64,000 nucleotides of DNA from Aphrocallistes beatrix (lineage: Eukaryota > Porifera > Hexactinellida > Sceptrulophora > Aphrocallistidae), in assembly GCA_963281255.1 (NCBI GenBank), contig OY725501.1, positions 1,403,674-1,467,673 on the forward strand, written 5' to 3'. How positions within the stretch are numbered: position 1 is the first letter of the stretch; the number at the start of each line of letters is the position of its first letter. The position numbers and the translations under genes are program-made. Shown here in pieces: positions 10,429 through 21,827 of the stretch. A model generated the notes under the pieces. That model was not told the origin of the DNA. It searched no databases and worked only from the letters and a program-made list of their open reading frames with translations.

Positions 10429-11499
10429 CATCAGCCTACTGTATATAAGGCCTCACAGTAACTAGCGGATTTGGGACTAGGGATGCGGAGGAAGACCGTT
10501 TAACTAATACATGAGCTGCCTTAAATCATTTACAAAGCACAATAGAGCTTAGGAATGTATTATCAGCATATATAAATATGGTGTCAAAGTATCCATATCC
10601 GTTGTTAAAAATTTGATCAGTCACACAACATGGTTGCACAATAGGTTATATTTGTGACAAATTTGGTGATTTTCAGAGGCCGTTTAGGGGCATTTCTAAG
10701 TGTTTTTATTGTAAAATGTTTCGCATAGAACTGAGATGTGAATGGGTTGGTACGAAAATTTTGGAATTTGTTCATGGAATGTCGCTACATTCCAGTGTTG
10801 CTATGGAAACGTGTTTTGGTCAGTTGGCGTTATATCTTGAAAACTGCAATAGCTACACATTCAAATGTAATTCCATTTGATAGCGAATATACTACTTCCT
10901 ATTAAGTGATAATATAATTTCAACCTCTAAATTCAATAGTTTATGAGGTATTCGACAAATTATCAAATGTGACCAACATTGTCGAATATCTCATAAACTA
11001 TTGAATTTAGAGGTCGAAATTATATTATCACTTAATAGGAAGTAGTATATTCGCTATCAAATGGAATTACATTTGAATGTGTAGCCATTGCAGTTTTCAA
11101 GATATAACGCTAACTGACCAAAACACGTTTCCATAGCAACACTGGAATGTACCAACATTCCATGAAAAAATTACTTTTGTATTAACCCATTCACATCTCA
11201 GTTCTAGCGAAAAATTTTACATTAAAAACACTTAGAAATGCCCTTAAACGGCCTCTGAAAATCACCAAATTTGTCACAAATATAACCTATTGCGGAATCA
11301 TATGGTGACTAATCAAATTTTTAACAACGGTTATGGGTACTTTGACACCATATTTATATATGCTGATAATACATTCCTAAGCTCTATTGTGCTTTGTAAA
11401 TGATTTAATGCAGCTCATGTATTAGTTCAACGGTCTTCCTCCGCATCCCTAGTCCCAAATCCGCAAGTTACTGTGAGGCCTTATATACAGTAGGCTATG
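10429..11499. mobile_element. 1071-bp palindromic P-like element, 7-bp target duplication
   Basis: Almost the whole element is two inverted arms meeting near 10970. Ends read CATCAGCCTACTGTATATAAG and, inverted, CATAGCCTACTGTATATAAG. The host MITE sequence CCAATAT is duplicated at 10422-10428 and 11500-11506. CA/TG-type ends and a 7-bp duplication fit the P superfamily (where 7-8 bp is usual), but this is inference as no transposase is present. Confidence 0.85.
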
Positions 11500-12204
11500 C
11501 CAATATACAAATTGGAAGCTGGTCCCTTAAGGAATACAATGGACAAATCGAAAATATCCTATTTTCACTCTCATTTGAGATACAGATTTGGGACGAGAAC
11601 TTTTGGAATGCCCTATGTACTTTGGTGAGGAGAATGCCACAACAAAGATTCGATCGTACACCGCCTCCAATCCAAGTGCCAACAGAAGCATTACACCCAA
11701 ATCCCCCAGCTCAACAGCATCAACTTTCAGATGAGGCAAAGCATCTAGGTCATTGTGATGATCCAATCAAATTATTTGATTCAATATTTTGTCCATATGA
11801 ATTTCGAACAATCCTGAACGAGACCCTAAAATATCGGAAGCACAACATCTAGACTCTGCTCCGCATAATTATGCCATCCCAACCTATCAGGAGATCAGAT
11901 CTTTCAATGGACTATTGCTCTGGACATCGCTTGTTCAAATGCTTAGCCATCGATCATACTTCACAGATTCTGAGATTTACTACATACTTAACTCATTTTC
12001 ATAAACATCTAACACGTGACAGGTTTGAGCAACTTTTAACCATACTTCATTTAACAGATAAATACTAGTTCACATGCATCTTTAGAAATGCTCATGTTAT
12101 AATAGCATATTAAGTAATGAAATTTCAATACTATTTGGAAGCCATTGTAATAAGTAAGAAACATTGATTGAACATTGATTGATGTATTAAATAGTAAATT
12201 GATA

Positions 12205-12475
12205 AAAAAGTTAGTACTTAAGTTCGAACTTAGTTAAGTATAAACTTAAGTTCGAACTAAAATAAGTTTAACCCTAGATTATCGAAAACTCGCAATATCG
12301 CGGATGTCTCCAGCCATTTTCAATGGGAAAGAAGCTATAAAGTTGTACCACTGTGGTACATTTCTTAGGTTAAACTTAGTACTTAAGTACGAATCTTAGT
12401 GAATTAAGGGTTCGACTTAGCTAAGTTCGAACTTAGTGGTTAACTACTTAGTGAATACGGCCCCAGATATTTCTT
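12205..12475. mobile_element. PIF/Harbinger-like MITE remnant
   Basis: It is built of repeats of 'acttaagttcgaac' in both orientations. The right end reads (inverted) GGGGCCGTATTCACTAAG, an end type common in Harbinger-like MITEs. The matching left end is not present, so it is truncated. Confidence 0.5.
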
Positions 12476-12594
12476 CCCAGGAAATTCTAAAGCCCACTGA
12501 ATATTTCATAGGGCCTCCAATTTTCAATTGGACCTCAAATTTTTATCTGTTCCCTCACATATTTCCTTTAAGCCGAATAAATACAATGTGAATG

Positions 12595-13625
12595 CATAGT
12601 CCTCTATATATAAGTCCTGCAATCTAAACCTCAAAAATGAACTAGGGATGTGGTCCGAGATGGTTGAACTAATACATGATCTTCCTAAAATAATCAACGA
12701 CGCAGAATAGAGCTTCGGAATGAATTACCAGCATCAATAAATATGATGAAAGTACCAATATATATATGTTGTTAAAATTTAGATTAGTCAACACATTATT
12801 GCGCAATGGTTTACATTTGGGACAAATTTGGAATTTTCAGAGGCCGTTTAAGGGCACTTCGAAGTGTTTTTATTATAATTTTTTCGCATAAAACTGAGCA
12901 GTGAATGGGTTGATGCGAAAAATTTGATATTTTTTCATGGAATGTTGCTACATTCCAACGTTGCTATGGAAATGCATTTTGCTCTGTTGAGGTCATATCT
13001 TGAAACCGCAATAACTTTGCATTCAAATTTAATCTTATCTGATAGCCAATAGACTACTTCCAATAAAGCCATAATATAATTTGCATGTCTAGATTCAATT
13101 GTTTACGAGTTATTAGCAATTAATCGCTTTGGTCACATTTGGTAATTTGTCTAATAACTCGTCAACCATTGAATGTAGACATGAAAATTATACTATGGCC
13201 TTATAGAAAGTAGTCTATTGGCTATTAAATAAGAAATTTGAATGTACAGTTGTTGCGGCTTTCAAGATATGCCCTCAACTGACCAAAATGTATTTCCATA
13301 GCAATCACCCCATTCACAGATCAGTTTTATGCAAAAGAAATAATAATAAAAACACTTCGAAGCGCCCTTAAACGACCTCTGAAAAACCAAATTTGTCCCA
13401 AATAGAATTTATTGCGCAATCATGTGATGACTAATCTAAATTTTAACAACATATATTGGTACTTTGACACCATATTTATATACTATGCTGGGAATACATT
13501 CCCAAGCTCTATTCTGCGTGGTTAATGATTTTAGGCAGATCATGTATTAGTTCGAACCATCTTTGACCGTATCTCTAGTCCATTTTTGAGATCTAGATGG
13601 CAGGATTTATATACAGAGGGCTATG
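12595..13625. mobile_element. 1031-bp palindromic P-like element, 7-bp target duplication
   Basis: Inverted arms meet near 13140. Ends read CATAGTCCTCTATATATAAG and, inverted, CATAGCCCTCTGTATATAAA. GTGAATG is duplicated at 12588-12594 and 13626-13632. Arm sequence is related to 10429-11499 but clearly diverged, so it is a separate insertion of the same family. Confidence 0.88.
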
Positions 13626-13632
13626 GTGAATG

Positions 13633-14283
13633 ATATTTTTGCAACATTTTGATACTATATATCATTCTTAGCTTACATGTATATTTAAGACACATATCAG
13701 CTTTTAAGATAAAACGACTATGAATAAATAATTATGCAGTTTTATTTTAATCTAATGGCAAATAAATTTAGGAAATTGATTTATAGAGTCTGAGTTTAAT
13801 TCTACTTACAGTTCACAAAATCGATGAAAAAAAGATGTGACCTGGTCATTGATCTCTGGAGGAAAAATATTAATTACTAGTTCTAATATTGTAAAATGAT
13901 TTTCTTTTGATTTCTTATTACTTAGGCACATCATAAAATACAGCAATTTTCTGTATTAAAAGCCTAAATCTAAAAAATGTTCAATTTAAAATTGTAAATA
14001 ATTTCGTGTCAGACTGTAGGATTATTGTGCTCCAGATCATAATCTAGGGTTTTAAGTAAAGGGTTGAATTTAGCTTAGCGAGCAATCAAATGGAGGGGTG
14101 GGAGCTTGCTTCCCAGAAAATTAATTGGCTCTAACAAGCACCTTGATGGCTCTTTAGATACTTTTTATGGTTGGAATACACATACTTTTTCAAACTATTG
14201 ATACAATAATTTGAATGAAAAAATGCATTCATGGTTGAGAACTGTAGGGTGGAATTTGTTTATAATATATAATCGGGTTTCGG
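13633..14283. other. No gene seen; one solo transposon end
   Basis: AT-rich sequence. At about 13992-14018 the block ttgtaaataatttcgtgtc ending CAGACTGTA matches the right end of the Tc1 element at 31112-32451, so a Tc1 relic ends here. Nothing else is supported. Confidence 0.5.
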
Positions 14284-14668
14284 TTGCTTGCTAACATTGA
14301 TTAATTATAAGGTATATGACATCTCTAAATACGTCTGTCGCACTGTTATGATTGATAACAGTCGAAAAATCACAAAATTAGGCATATTTCCAATTTTTAA
14401 TGCGTAATGATAACATCATAACAGAGTTATAAGTCTTCATTTTTGATAGTTGCAATATATTTGAGATACATTGATATATACATTCTATTAAAATATCAGC
14501 CTTCTATCAACGAAGGGGTGAGGAATAGTCGAAATTTTTAATCATTAAAAGATGGCAATGATGTGATTATTTCATGATGAGTCAAAACACGGCAGAGCCA
14601 GGGCCAAAAGGCAATATGCCAAAACATCAGCTTTCTGTGCCTGGTAGTTTTTTCAATCAATTAGTAAT
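14284..14668 (-). mobile_element. HLE copy (inverse orientation), partial
   Basis: It carries the HLE core in reverse: ttgattaattataaggtat, a degraded TGACGTCA pair, and the terminal ttttttcaatcaatta. The GC-rich hairpin end and the 5' block are missing or heavily mutated. Confidence 0.75.
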
Positions 14669-14879
14669 TGTCATCCTGACTCGCGCATTCTGCCTGTCAG
14701 CTATCCGTAGCTACCTTAATGTTAGTAAAGACCTACAGCGTAGCTCCAAGTGTCATAATAAGTTTGACTGACCGTCGGAAGAGAAATTTTGGAATTTCGT
14801 GTGTTAAACTGAGCCTTACCCAATTGGCTCCATACGGTTATGCTTGTTGTGTTATAGTAAAATTATAGTTATCTATGTG

Positions 14880-14990
14880 ACAGACTGACTGTGTAGTGTG
14901 TAGTGTGTACATATACGTATATACTATACAATGGCTGAAGGCTGAGCTCTGGTCCCGAGGTGTTCCGGATTTCGGGGAGTGGACTGTACT
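14880..14990. mobile_element. Right end of a pogo-like MITE
   Basis: It ends GTTCCGGATTTCGGGGAGTGGACTG before TA (read in parts) and shares 'acagactgactgtgtag' and 'actatacaa' with the complete element at 59063-59581. The left end is not found. Confidence 0.6.
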
Positions 14991-15048
14991 ACCAATTATT
15001 TTTTTGTTCAATAAATTGGCTTTTCTTTGGAACTCAGTAGCACCATTA

Positions 15049-15215
15049 ATAATTATGCATAATGTTGCTTCAATTTTTAACAATTATGTAAAACTGTTCA
15101 TTTCACAACAATTATGCATAATTGTTGCTTCCATTATTAACAATTATGTAAAACTGTTCATTTCACAACAATTATGCATAATTGTTGTAAAATGAACAAT
15201 TATGCATAATTGTTG
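15049..15215. repeat. Tandem repeat, ~60-bp unit
   Basis: Nearly three copies of a unit containing acaattatgcataattgttg and gtaaaactgttcatttcaca. The unit is rich in the palindrome CAATTATGCATAATTG. Confidence 0.9.
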
Positions 15216-15264
15216 ATTTCGCAAATTTGTTCTAACATATATATATATATATATATATATACGT

Positions 15265-15788
15265 AGATCCTTACTATTAAAACTCGATTATTGTATATAT
15301 ATATATATATCTGTAACGAATTGATTGAAGAAACTACCGGGCGCAGAAGCCTGATTTATGGCATGTGGGAGTTTTTTGGCTATGGATCCAGTAAGTTCTG
15401 AGCTTAGAGCAAAATGTCGACTCATCATGGAATTATGACGTCATTGTCACATTTTTAAAAGTTAAGCAACAAAGTTATTTGAGGATAACTCAGCCATTAT
15501 AGAAGATAAAAGGCTGAAATTTTAATAGAGCCAGTATACTAACATACCTCAAATATGCTGCAACTATCATCAAAAGATGATCACTCATCACTTTGTTATG
15601 ACGTCATCATTACTCTTCAAAAAAAAAAAATTGACAAATTTGGTGATTTTTTGAGTGATATCGATTTTAAAACTACTAAGGGCGTTCAAAAAGTTGACAC
15701 TATTTGCTTCTTGTAAGAAAAGTAATGCATGTAATTTGAAACGAAGTGTCCGCCAGCCGCGCAGCGCAAGCAAGCGAAGCGCGCTTGT
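15265..15788 (+). mobile_element. HLE copy A, near full length
   Basis: 5' block CCTTACTATTAAAACTCG at 15269, a (TA)n run, core starting CTGTAACGAATTGATTG, TGACGTCA at 15436 and 15599, and the GC-rich end GAAGCGCGCTTGT at 15788. It abuts copy B directly. Confidence 0.9.
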
Positions 15789-16345
15789 CCTTACTATTAA
15801 AACTCGATTAATGTGTCTATATAAATCTATGTATACAAGCGCGCTTCGCTTGCTTGCGCTGCGCGACTGGCGGACACTTTGTATCCGCCGGAGGCTCCAT
15901 TCGGTCACCTGCGGTCACCATTGATTAATTATATGGGAGATGCCATCTCTGAATACGTCTCTCTAACAATTATAATCGATATCGCACGAAAAAGCACCGA
16001 ATTTGTCAATTTATAAAATTTTGATGTGTAATGATGACGTCATAACAAAGTGATAGGTCATCGTTTTTTGATGATAGTTGCATCATATGTGAGGCGTGTT
16101 AGTATACAGATTCTATTAAAATTTCAGCCATCTATCTCCTATAATGGCTGAGTTATGCTCGAATTAATGTATTGCTTAACTTTTAAAAATGTGACAATGA
16201 CGTCATAATTCCATGATGAGTCGACATTTTGCTCTGAGCTCAGAACTTACTGGAGCCATAGCCAAAAGACTCCCACATGCCAAAAATCAGCCTTCTAAGC
16301 CTTGCAGTTTCTTCAATCAATTCGTTACAGATATATATATATATA
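15789..16345 (-). mobile_element. HLE copy B, near full length, inverted against copy A
   Basis: Read on the minus strand it runs from CTGTAACGAATTGATTG at the high end to the GC-rich hairpin end (about 15837-15905), then a tail ending AGTTTTAATAGTAAGGA at 15789. The boundary with copy A has no extra base, so the two copies meet end to end. Confidence 0.9.
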
Positions 16346-16349
16346 TATA

Positions 16350-16523
16350 CAGTAGACTCTCGTTAGTACGAACACGGATAAGACGTAACTCCGGATAAGA
16401 AGTACACTTTTAAAATCCCCTACATACTAAAGTACATACAAAATACTTTGGTTAGTACGAACTCCGGATAAGACGTACATATTTTGATGGTCCCTTGGTG
16501 TACGTACTAACGAGAGTCGACTG
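16350..16523. mobile_element. 174-bp pogo/Tigger-like MITE in the HLE microsatellite
   Basis: Ends CAGTAGACTCTCGTTAGTAC and, inverted, CAGTCGACTCTCGTTAGTAC, flanked by TA. The end type is that of pogo/Tigger MITEs. It sits in the TA run beside HLE copy B. Confidence 0.9.
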
Positions 16524-16533
16524 TATATATATA

Positions 16534-17214
16534 TTAGGGTGCTCCAAGAAACCCAAAGTATGAATCTTATGATGCACACTATTCAAATAGTTTACCTTGA
16601 TCACCAAGTGTCCACTATAAAATTTTCATGCAATTTGGAGATGGTTTAGTGGTCGCGCAAGGTAGCTTCCCCCTCGTGCTAATTTATAATGGGATATGTC
16701 CGGGTTGAGGCCAGAAGTTGTAAAAAGCGTACTTCTGACATTTAAATATACTCGTAGCTTGATTTTAGTGATATTTGGGGGTGGTTTTATATCAGCTAAT
16801 AATACATTTTAATAACCAAAAATCAACCAATTCCGAGATATTGGTGAAAACAGTTGAGACCATTAATAATTTCAAGTATGAAAGCTGGTCCCAACTGTTT
16901 TCAACAATATCTCGGAATCGGTAGATTTTAGGTTATTAAAATGTATTATTAGCTGATATAAAACCACCCTCAAATATCACAAAAATCAAACTACTAGTAT
17001 ATTTAAATGTCAGAAGTACGCTTTTTACAACTTCTGGCCTCAACCCGGACATATCCCATTATAAATTAGCACGAGGGGGAGGCTACCTTGCGCGACCACT
17101 AAACCATCTCAAAATTGCATGAAAATTTTATGTGAACACTTGGTGATGAAGGCAAACTATTTGAAGAGTGGGCATCATAAGATTCAAACTTTGGAATTTT
17201 TTGGAGCACCCTAA
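16534..17214. mobile_element. 681-bp palindromic MITE (TTAGGGTGCTCC family) in the HLE microsatellite
   Basis: Ends TTAGGGTGCTCC and its complement, with long inverted arms meeting near 16870, flanked by TA repeat on both sides. An equal-sized copy (682 bp) sits at 60430-61111, also within an HLE (TA)n run. No protein. Confidence 0.92.
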
Positions 17215-17242
17215 TATACTATATACATCCATCCAAACAATA

Positions 17243-17770
17243 ATCTAGTTTTAATAGTAAGGATATATATATAGTATGTGTAACGAATTGATTGAAGAAA
17301 CTGCCAGCGCAGAAAGCTGATTTTTGGCATGTGGGAGTCTTTTGGCTATGGCTCCAGTATGTTCTGAGCTCAGAGCAAAATGTCGACTCACCATGGAATT
17401 ATGACGTCATTGTCACATTTTTGAAAGTTAAGCAATACAGTTATTCGTGCATAACTCAGCCATTATAGCAAATAAAAGCTGAATTTTTAATAGATTATGT
17501 ATATTAATATATCTCACATATTGAACAACTATCATCAATAAATGAAGACTCATCACCCTGTTTGACGTCATCATTACACATCAAAATTTTAAAAAATTGA
17601 CAAATTTCGCGATTTTTCGTGCAATATCGATTATAACTGTACGGCAGACCTATTTCGGGATGTCATCTCCCTTTTAATTAATCAATGTGACCCCAGGCGA
17701 CCGAATAGAGCCTCCGGAGGACACAAAGTGTCCGCCAGCCGCGCAGCGCAAGCAAGCGAAGCGCGCTTGT
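17243..17770 (+). mobile_element. HLE copy C, near full length
   Basis: Core from 17279 (GTAACGAATTGATTG) to the GC-rich end at 17770. The 5' block precedes the core in the opposite orientation (agttttaatagtaagg, about 17253-17268) compared with copy A. Confidence 0.9.
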
Positions 17771-17789
17771 ATATGTATATACTATACGT

Positions 17790-18374
17790 ATAAACATTAA
17801 TCGAGTTTTAATAGTAAGGATATATATATCTATATATCTATCTGTAACGAATCGATTGAAGAAACTGCCAGGCAAAGAAAGCTGATTTTTGGCATGTGGG
17901 AGTCTTTCGGCTATGGCTCCACTAGGTTCTGAGCACAGATGAAAATGTCGACTCATCATGGAATTATGACGTCATTGTCACATTTTAAAAGTTAAGCTAT
18001 ACAGTTATTCGAGCATAACTCAGCCATTATAGGAGATAGAAGGCTGAAATTTTAATACATTTTTTATACTAACATACCTCACATATGATGCAACTATCAT
18101 AAAAAATGATGACTCATCACTTTGTTATGACGTCATCATTACTCATCAAAAATTTTTTAAATTGACAAATTCGGCGATTTTCGAGTGATATCGATTATCA
18201 CAGTATGACAGACGTATTTAGAGATGTAATCTCCCTTGTAATTAATCATTGTGACCTCAGGCGCCCGAAGGGCGACTCCGGTGGACACAAAGTGTCTGCT
18301 AGCCGCGCTGCGCATGCAAGCAAGCGGGCTTGTGTACACACAAATAAACATTAATAAGTTTTAAAAGTAAGGAT
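17790..18374 (+). mobile_element. HLE copy D, full core with 3' tail
   Basis: 5' block in 'agttttaatagtaaggat' orientation at about 17805-17822, core from 17840, GC-rich end at 18333, then a tail with a degraded attaataagttttaaaagtaaggat to 18374. Stem-loops and both bZIP-type sites are intact. Confidence 0.9.
18110..18135. promoter_or_regulatory. Paired AP-1 and CRE-type sites in HLE copy D (example of a family feature)
   Basis: TGACTCA at 18110-18116 and TGACGTCA at 18128-18135; a further TGACGTCA lies at 17967-17974. The same arrangement recurs in most HLE cores (for example copies G, H, M, N, P). The motifs are those bound by bZIP factors in animals; use here is inference. Confidence 0.6.
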
Positions 18375-18419
18375 ATACGCAAACGAAAGTTGAGTTTTAA
18401 TAGTAAAGATTGCAAACTA

Positions 18420-19095
18420 TTCTTATCAATATTTGACGAAGAACTAGCGTATATTCAACAAAATAAGTGGATTTTAACTTAAATCCATTATCAATGAGCT
18501 TTAATATCAATAATAAGACGCAACAGTACATTTTCGAACTTCATAAGTTTGTTTTGAATCGAATAGAAATTTCTAAAAAAAAGTTCTGAGCTCTAAATAT
18601 TGTTTCAACAAGGTATAGGAGACTGCTTTTTCTGATTTTTTTTTATCGCTAAAGCCAAACTCTAAAACTTACTATATATAGTTTGAAAGTTAAGGTATTC
18701 AAACGGACCACTAAATCTGGAAATTTTGTCCGTACTGCGTGTCGGCTATAACTTTGGAACTGATTTTTCGAATTGAAAAATCTTTCCTTTTCTGTATACT
18801 ATACTAGTGAGTCTTGCTTGAAATTTTAACAACAGAGAATATATATTTTTAGTTGATATCATCAATTCTAAGCAATTCAAAAGAGAATTGTATTAAGAAT
18901 CGGATTTTCGGACATAGGGGGCCAAAATATTGTATTCCGAAAATTGAACTTTGTTGGAGTTTTGGTATGTTTCCAAAGATGTCTTTGATTAACTTCATTT
19001 ATATTTTGACTTTGTTCGGAAATTTTCTTTGGGTTTTAAAAAATTATTGTTTTATCCAGCCCTCAAGATGCGCTGCTAAGTCTCAAACCAATGAA
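18420..19095 (-). repeat. Dispersed repeat 'family O', inverse copy with empty TTAA-element site
   Basis: Read on the minus strand it matches 2780-2861 and then, without interruption, 6132-6250. The junction reads ccgattcttaatacaattc near 18890, where the other copy holds the 3.3-kb TTAA element. Confidence 0.7.
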
Positions 19096-19099
19096 TTTT

Positions 19100-20960
19100 C
19101 ATACGCCTAAATCGATTAATAACATTATAATATAGTGTAAATTGGGTAATATTCTAATAATTTCGGGCTTAAAATCAAATGCCTAAAGGAGCGTCTCGAG
19201 CTCAAGATAATTCCAAGGTTTTACTGTCTCTTTTTATCATTCCTGGACTATTAATTGGAACAAGTCTCCTAGAACGGAATAGTTCCAATGTATAGAAGCA
19301 AGTATTAATTTCATCAGTTGATTGGAAACTCCACTTAATCGAAACAAAATATCCGGAACCAAGGAGTCTCGATTAAACGGAGTCACATGTATAAGGCTAG
19401 AGAAACCTATTGCACAATGAATAATACTTTTTTGGATTCAAAATGTGTTCTAAAATACAATTTAACGTCTTTTTAGCGTACGAGCATTTGGAATTTTTGG
19501 AATAACATGATCTTTTTAAATAAATATTTATAATAGAACATAAATGTTCAGGAGTTGTGTGCAGAGGTCGAACTAATATTTTAAGGGGAAACCATCTGCA
19601 TAATATGCTTCAAGCTTCCATGTTTTAGTGAAAGTATTAAATAATAGGCGCGTATAGCACCTCAAAGTTCTTTGATATCCCTATGCTCGATAGCAGACAT
19701 TTCATCGCTATAAATTTCGCCGCTGGACGATTTCAATACCGACACTTTGTTGCCAAACATTTTGCCGCCCGGACATTTCATCACATGGACATTTTAGTGC
19801 TATGCCCCTAAATATACTATTTTGCTTCTCATAGTCCTTAACAAGCTAAAAAGCATTTCATCTAGTTCTCTGCTATATTTTACGCCTTATAATAATAGTT
19901 ATCGTTGCAAATTATTAATTAACTTGTGAAACTGACGTTGGAAATCAAGTTACCAGCTTGAATTGATTTTGCTACCCATCAACTTAATTATTGGTTCTAG
20001 TTGATATATTTTATACACAGTCACACATGTTCCAAAACCTCAATGAAATTTAGATATTCTTCGGGTATGAAATCCTCTATCGAGAGAAGTTGCCTAAAAA
20101 TACACAAACTTTTACAGTTTGCTACAGCTCGACAAAGAGTATATTTTATCAAAAAAGCAGAAGGAATAGGTATACGCTCCAGGCTTCATGTTGGAATAAA
20201 AATTTGTTTTTAATTGAGCCACCAGACTTTAGATTTTGTTGATACATCAGGATAACGTCATGATGACCCTTTTTTGGCAAAATATTTTGATACATCAATA
20301 ATAAACATGGTATCAATCATATATTCACATCTACGAGTATCTCAAATTATTCGCGAGGTATAAATCTGATAGGTAATGATGATGCAGATATCGAGCTATT
20401 GCTGCCTGAAAAAGAAGTCATCATCCATATATATATAGGAGTATAGGAATGTTTAACATCTAGTTTTATAATACAAGGAATTGAGAAATTTTAAAGATTG
20501 ATATAAAATGACCGAACAATAGCTTATTAATCCTTGGATGCACTTGGTATTCTTCTATTTATAGTAGTATATACAATAACTTATATGGTCCCCCATTGAA
20601 AATGGATCCAAACCCAGGGTTTCACGCAAAGCGCGTTAAGCGTGTTAAATGACATGCTCAACTTTCTAAAACATGTCAAAGAACGTTTTTGCGTGTCAAA
20701 GCGCGTTGAAATGTTACTCCATTGCATGGAGGATAGGTAAAGAGACTATAATGCAACGTCGACGTTACAAAATGAGCGAATTCGAAAAATTCTGTGGGAA
20801 ACACTGTCCAAATCGGAAATGCCGCAACCCATTCCTGTGGCAAAGAAAGGCTAATAGGGATCAACACTGCAAACTCATTTTATTTAAATAAAACAAAAAT
20901 ATTTTTATTAAATATTAATCATAAATCTAGATTTCGCATGTATATAAGATAACATCTAGT
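19100..20960. other. ABCA intron sequence, no gene seen
   Basis: It contains a degraded pogo-like stretch (about 19200-19395, gtctcgattaaacggagtc) and a short imperfect repeat of 'ggacatttcatcgc/gccg' type at 19690-19800. Short ORFs at 20001-20213 and 20673-20891 show no recognisable motif. Nothing else is supported. Confidence 0.5.
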
Positions 20961-20964
20961 GTAC

Positions 20965-21219
20965 CTTGTAACGTGTAAAAACTCAATTTAAATCCCGATA
21001 ATTCGCGAACAAGATTCTTTTTATCGCCGCTTTTAATAATTTTTCCATCCTTCATTATAATAATGCGACTGGCAAGAATTTGAGCTTCATTCATACAATG
21101 TGTTGTCATAATAAAAGTACAACAACTCTGTTTCTGAAAAATTAAATCCCATACTCGCTTCCTCATCATTACATCCATTCCTGTAGTAGGTTCATCAAGA
21201 AATATAATTTTTGGATATC
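20965..21219 (-). CDS. ABCA-type transporter exon: Walker B, D-loop, H-loop
   Basis: A 255-bp phase 1-to-1 exon between acceptor ttctttcattgtag and donor caag/gtacac. Joined to 23983-24198 it reads SFLGYPKIIFLDEPTTGMD: Walker B with the catalytic Glu and the D-loop GMD. MTTHCMNEAQ follows, with the H-loop His and the ABCA-typical 'THxMxEA', then IIIMKDGKIIKSGDK and FKLSFYTLQ. All catalytic residues are present. This is the half of the NBD that polarises the attacking water and contacts the opposite NBD. An in-frame stop follows only after the donor, so splicing is needed. Confidence 0.9.
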
Positions 21220-21403
21220 CTACAATGAAAGAACAAATGCAATAATATACAGTAAGAAAATAGGGATATCTATCATTCGAAATATTTTGGTTTGAAATTT
21301 ATCAATTTTAAAAATTGCTACTTAAGAGAATCCTTGAATTTATAAGTCATAGTTTAGTAGTGGATAAATGGGTTTCACAGATTGTGTATATTTTCGGTAT
21401 ATA

Positions 21404-21827
21404 CAGTCGAACCTGCTATAACGGCCACTCTATATAACGGTCACCCGTCTATAGCGGTCACCAATGAACAGTCCCGTCCGAAATTCCATAATATTGAACC
21501 TGTGTATAGCGGTCACCTGCTCAACGCGGCCAGCGGCCACCCATTTGTAATCCCTTACTGACCCTAAAACTGTGTATAACGGCCACTACCTGTTTATAAT
21601 GGCCATCACCTTTTTCACCTTTTTATGTGTTTATTACAGAAATGTTAGGAACTATAAACAAGTTTCATGTTACTACTTCAAGTAATGGATTTCTAAATAC
21701 TTGATATTTATTGCACTACGTTGATACCTTTTGGGGATTAAGACAATCACCTGTGTATAACGGTCACCTGTATATAACGGCCAATTTTGTCCAGTCCCTT
21801 GGTGGCCGTTATATACAGGTTCCACTG
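21404..21827. mobile_element. 424-bp pogo-like MITE
   Basis: Ends CAGTCGAACCTGCTATAAC and, inverted, CAGTGGAACCTGTATATAAC, flanked by TA. The interior is built of many repeats of 'ataacggtcacc/ataacggccac'. No transposase. Confidence 0.9.

Larger units (their letters stand above)
9309..11613. mobile_element. TA-flanked mariner-type MITE carrying two further insertions
   Basis: The ends TCCAAAAGTTCTCGTCC (left, missing its first bases) and the complement of GGGCATTCCAAAAGTTCTC (right) are inverted. TA lies at 9307-9308 and 11614-11615. It sits inside the piggyBac relic. Copies without the nested insertions begin at 56076 and 57377, which allows the insertion points at 9589 and 10429 to be read directly. 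Confidence 0.8.
8735..12068 (+). pseudogene. piggyBac-like transposase relic, split by nested insertions
   Basis: The N-terminal part (8735-9010) is acidic and Ser-rich (EHASDEDIYPLSDECDS), as in piggyBac-type transposases. A further coding-like stretch reads FYPELWDTDTARQRLKEF at 9130-9190. After the inserted block 9309-11613 the frame resumes with DDPIKLFDSIFCP and NETLKYR at about 11755-11840, matching the piggyBac DDPIxLFxxxF...ETNxYA signature. HLTRDRFEQLLTILHLTDK follows (11990-12065), matching the conserved 'msrdRFxxilxxLHfxDn' block. The catalytic Asp region that should follow is missing. Several stops and shifts are present. It is a dead 5' portion only. Confidence 0.7.

Noticed and set aside
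15655..15924. ORFs with RQPRSASKRSALV repeats in HLE ends
   Set aside because: They are translations of the GC-rich hairpin terminus and recur in every HLE copy irrespective of frame.
19994..20125. Coding-like minus-strand stretch (LLSIEDFIPEEYLNFIEVLEHV) after an acceptor-like ttttag
   Set aside because: Its phase does not fit between the ABCA exons at 20965 and 1654, and no flanking exon or homology was found. The ABCA domain is already continuous without it.
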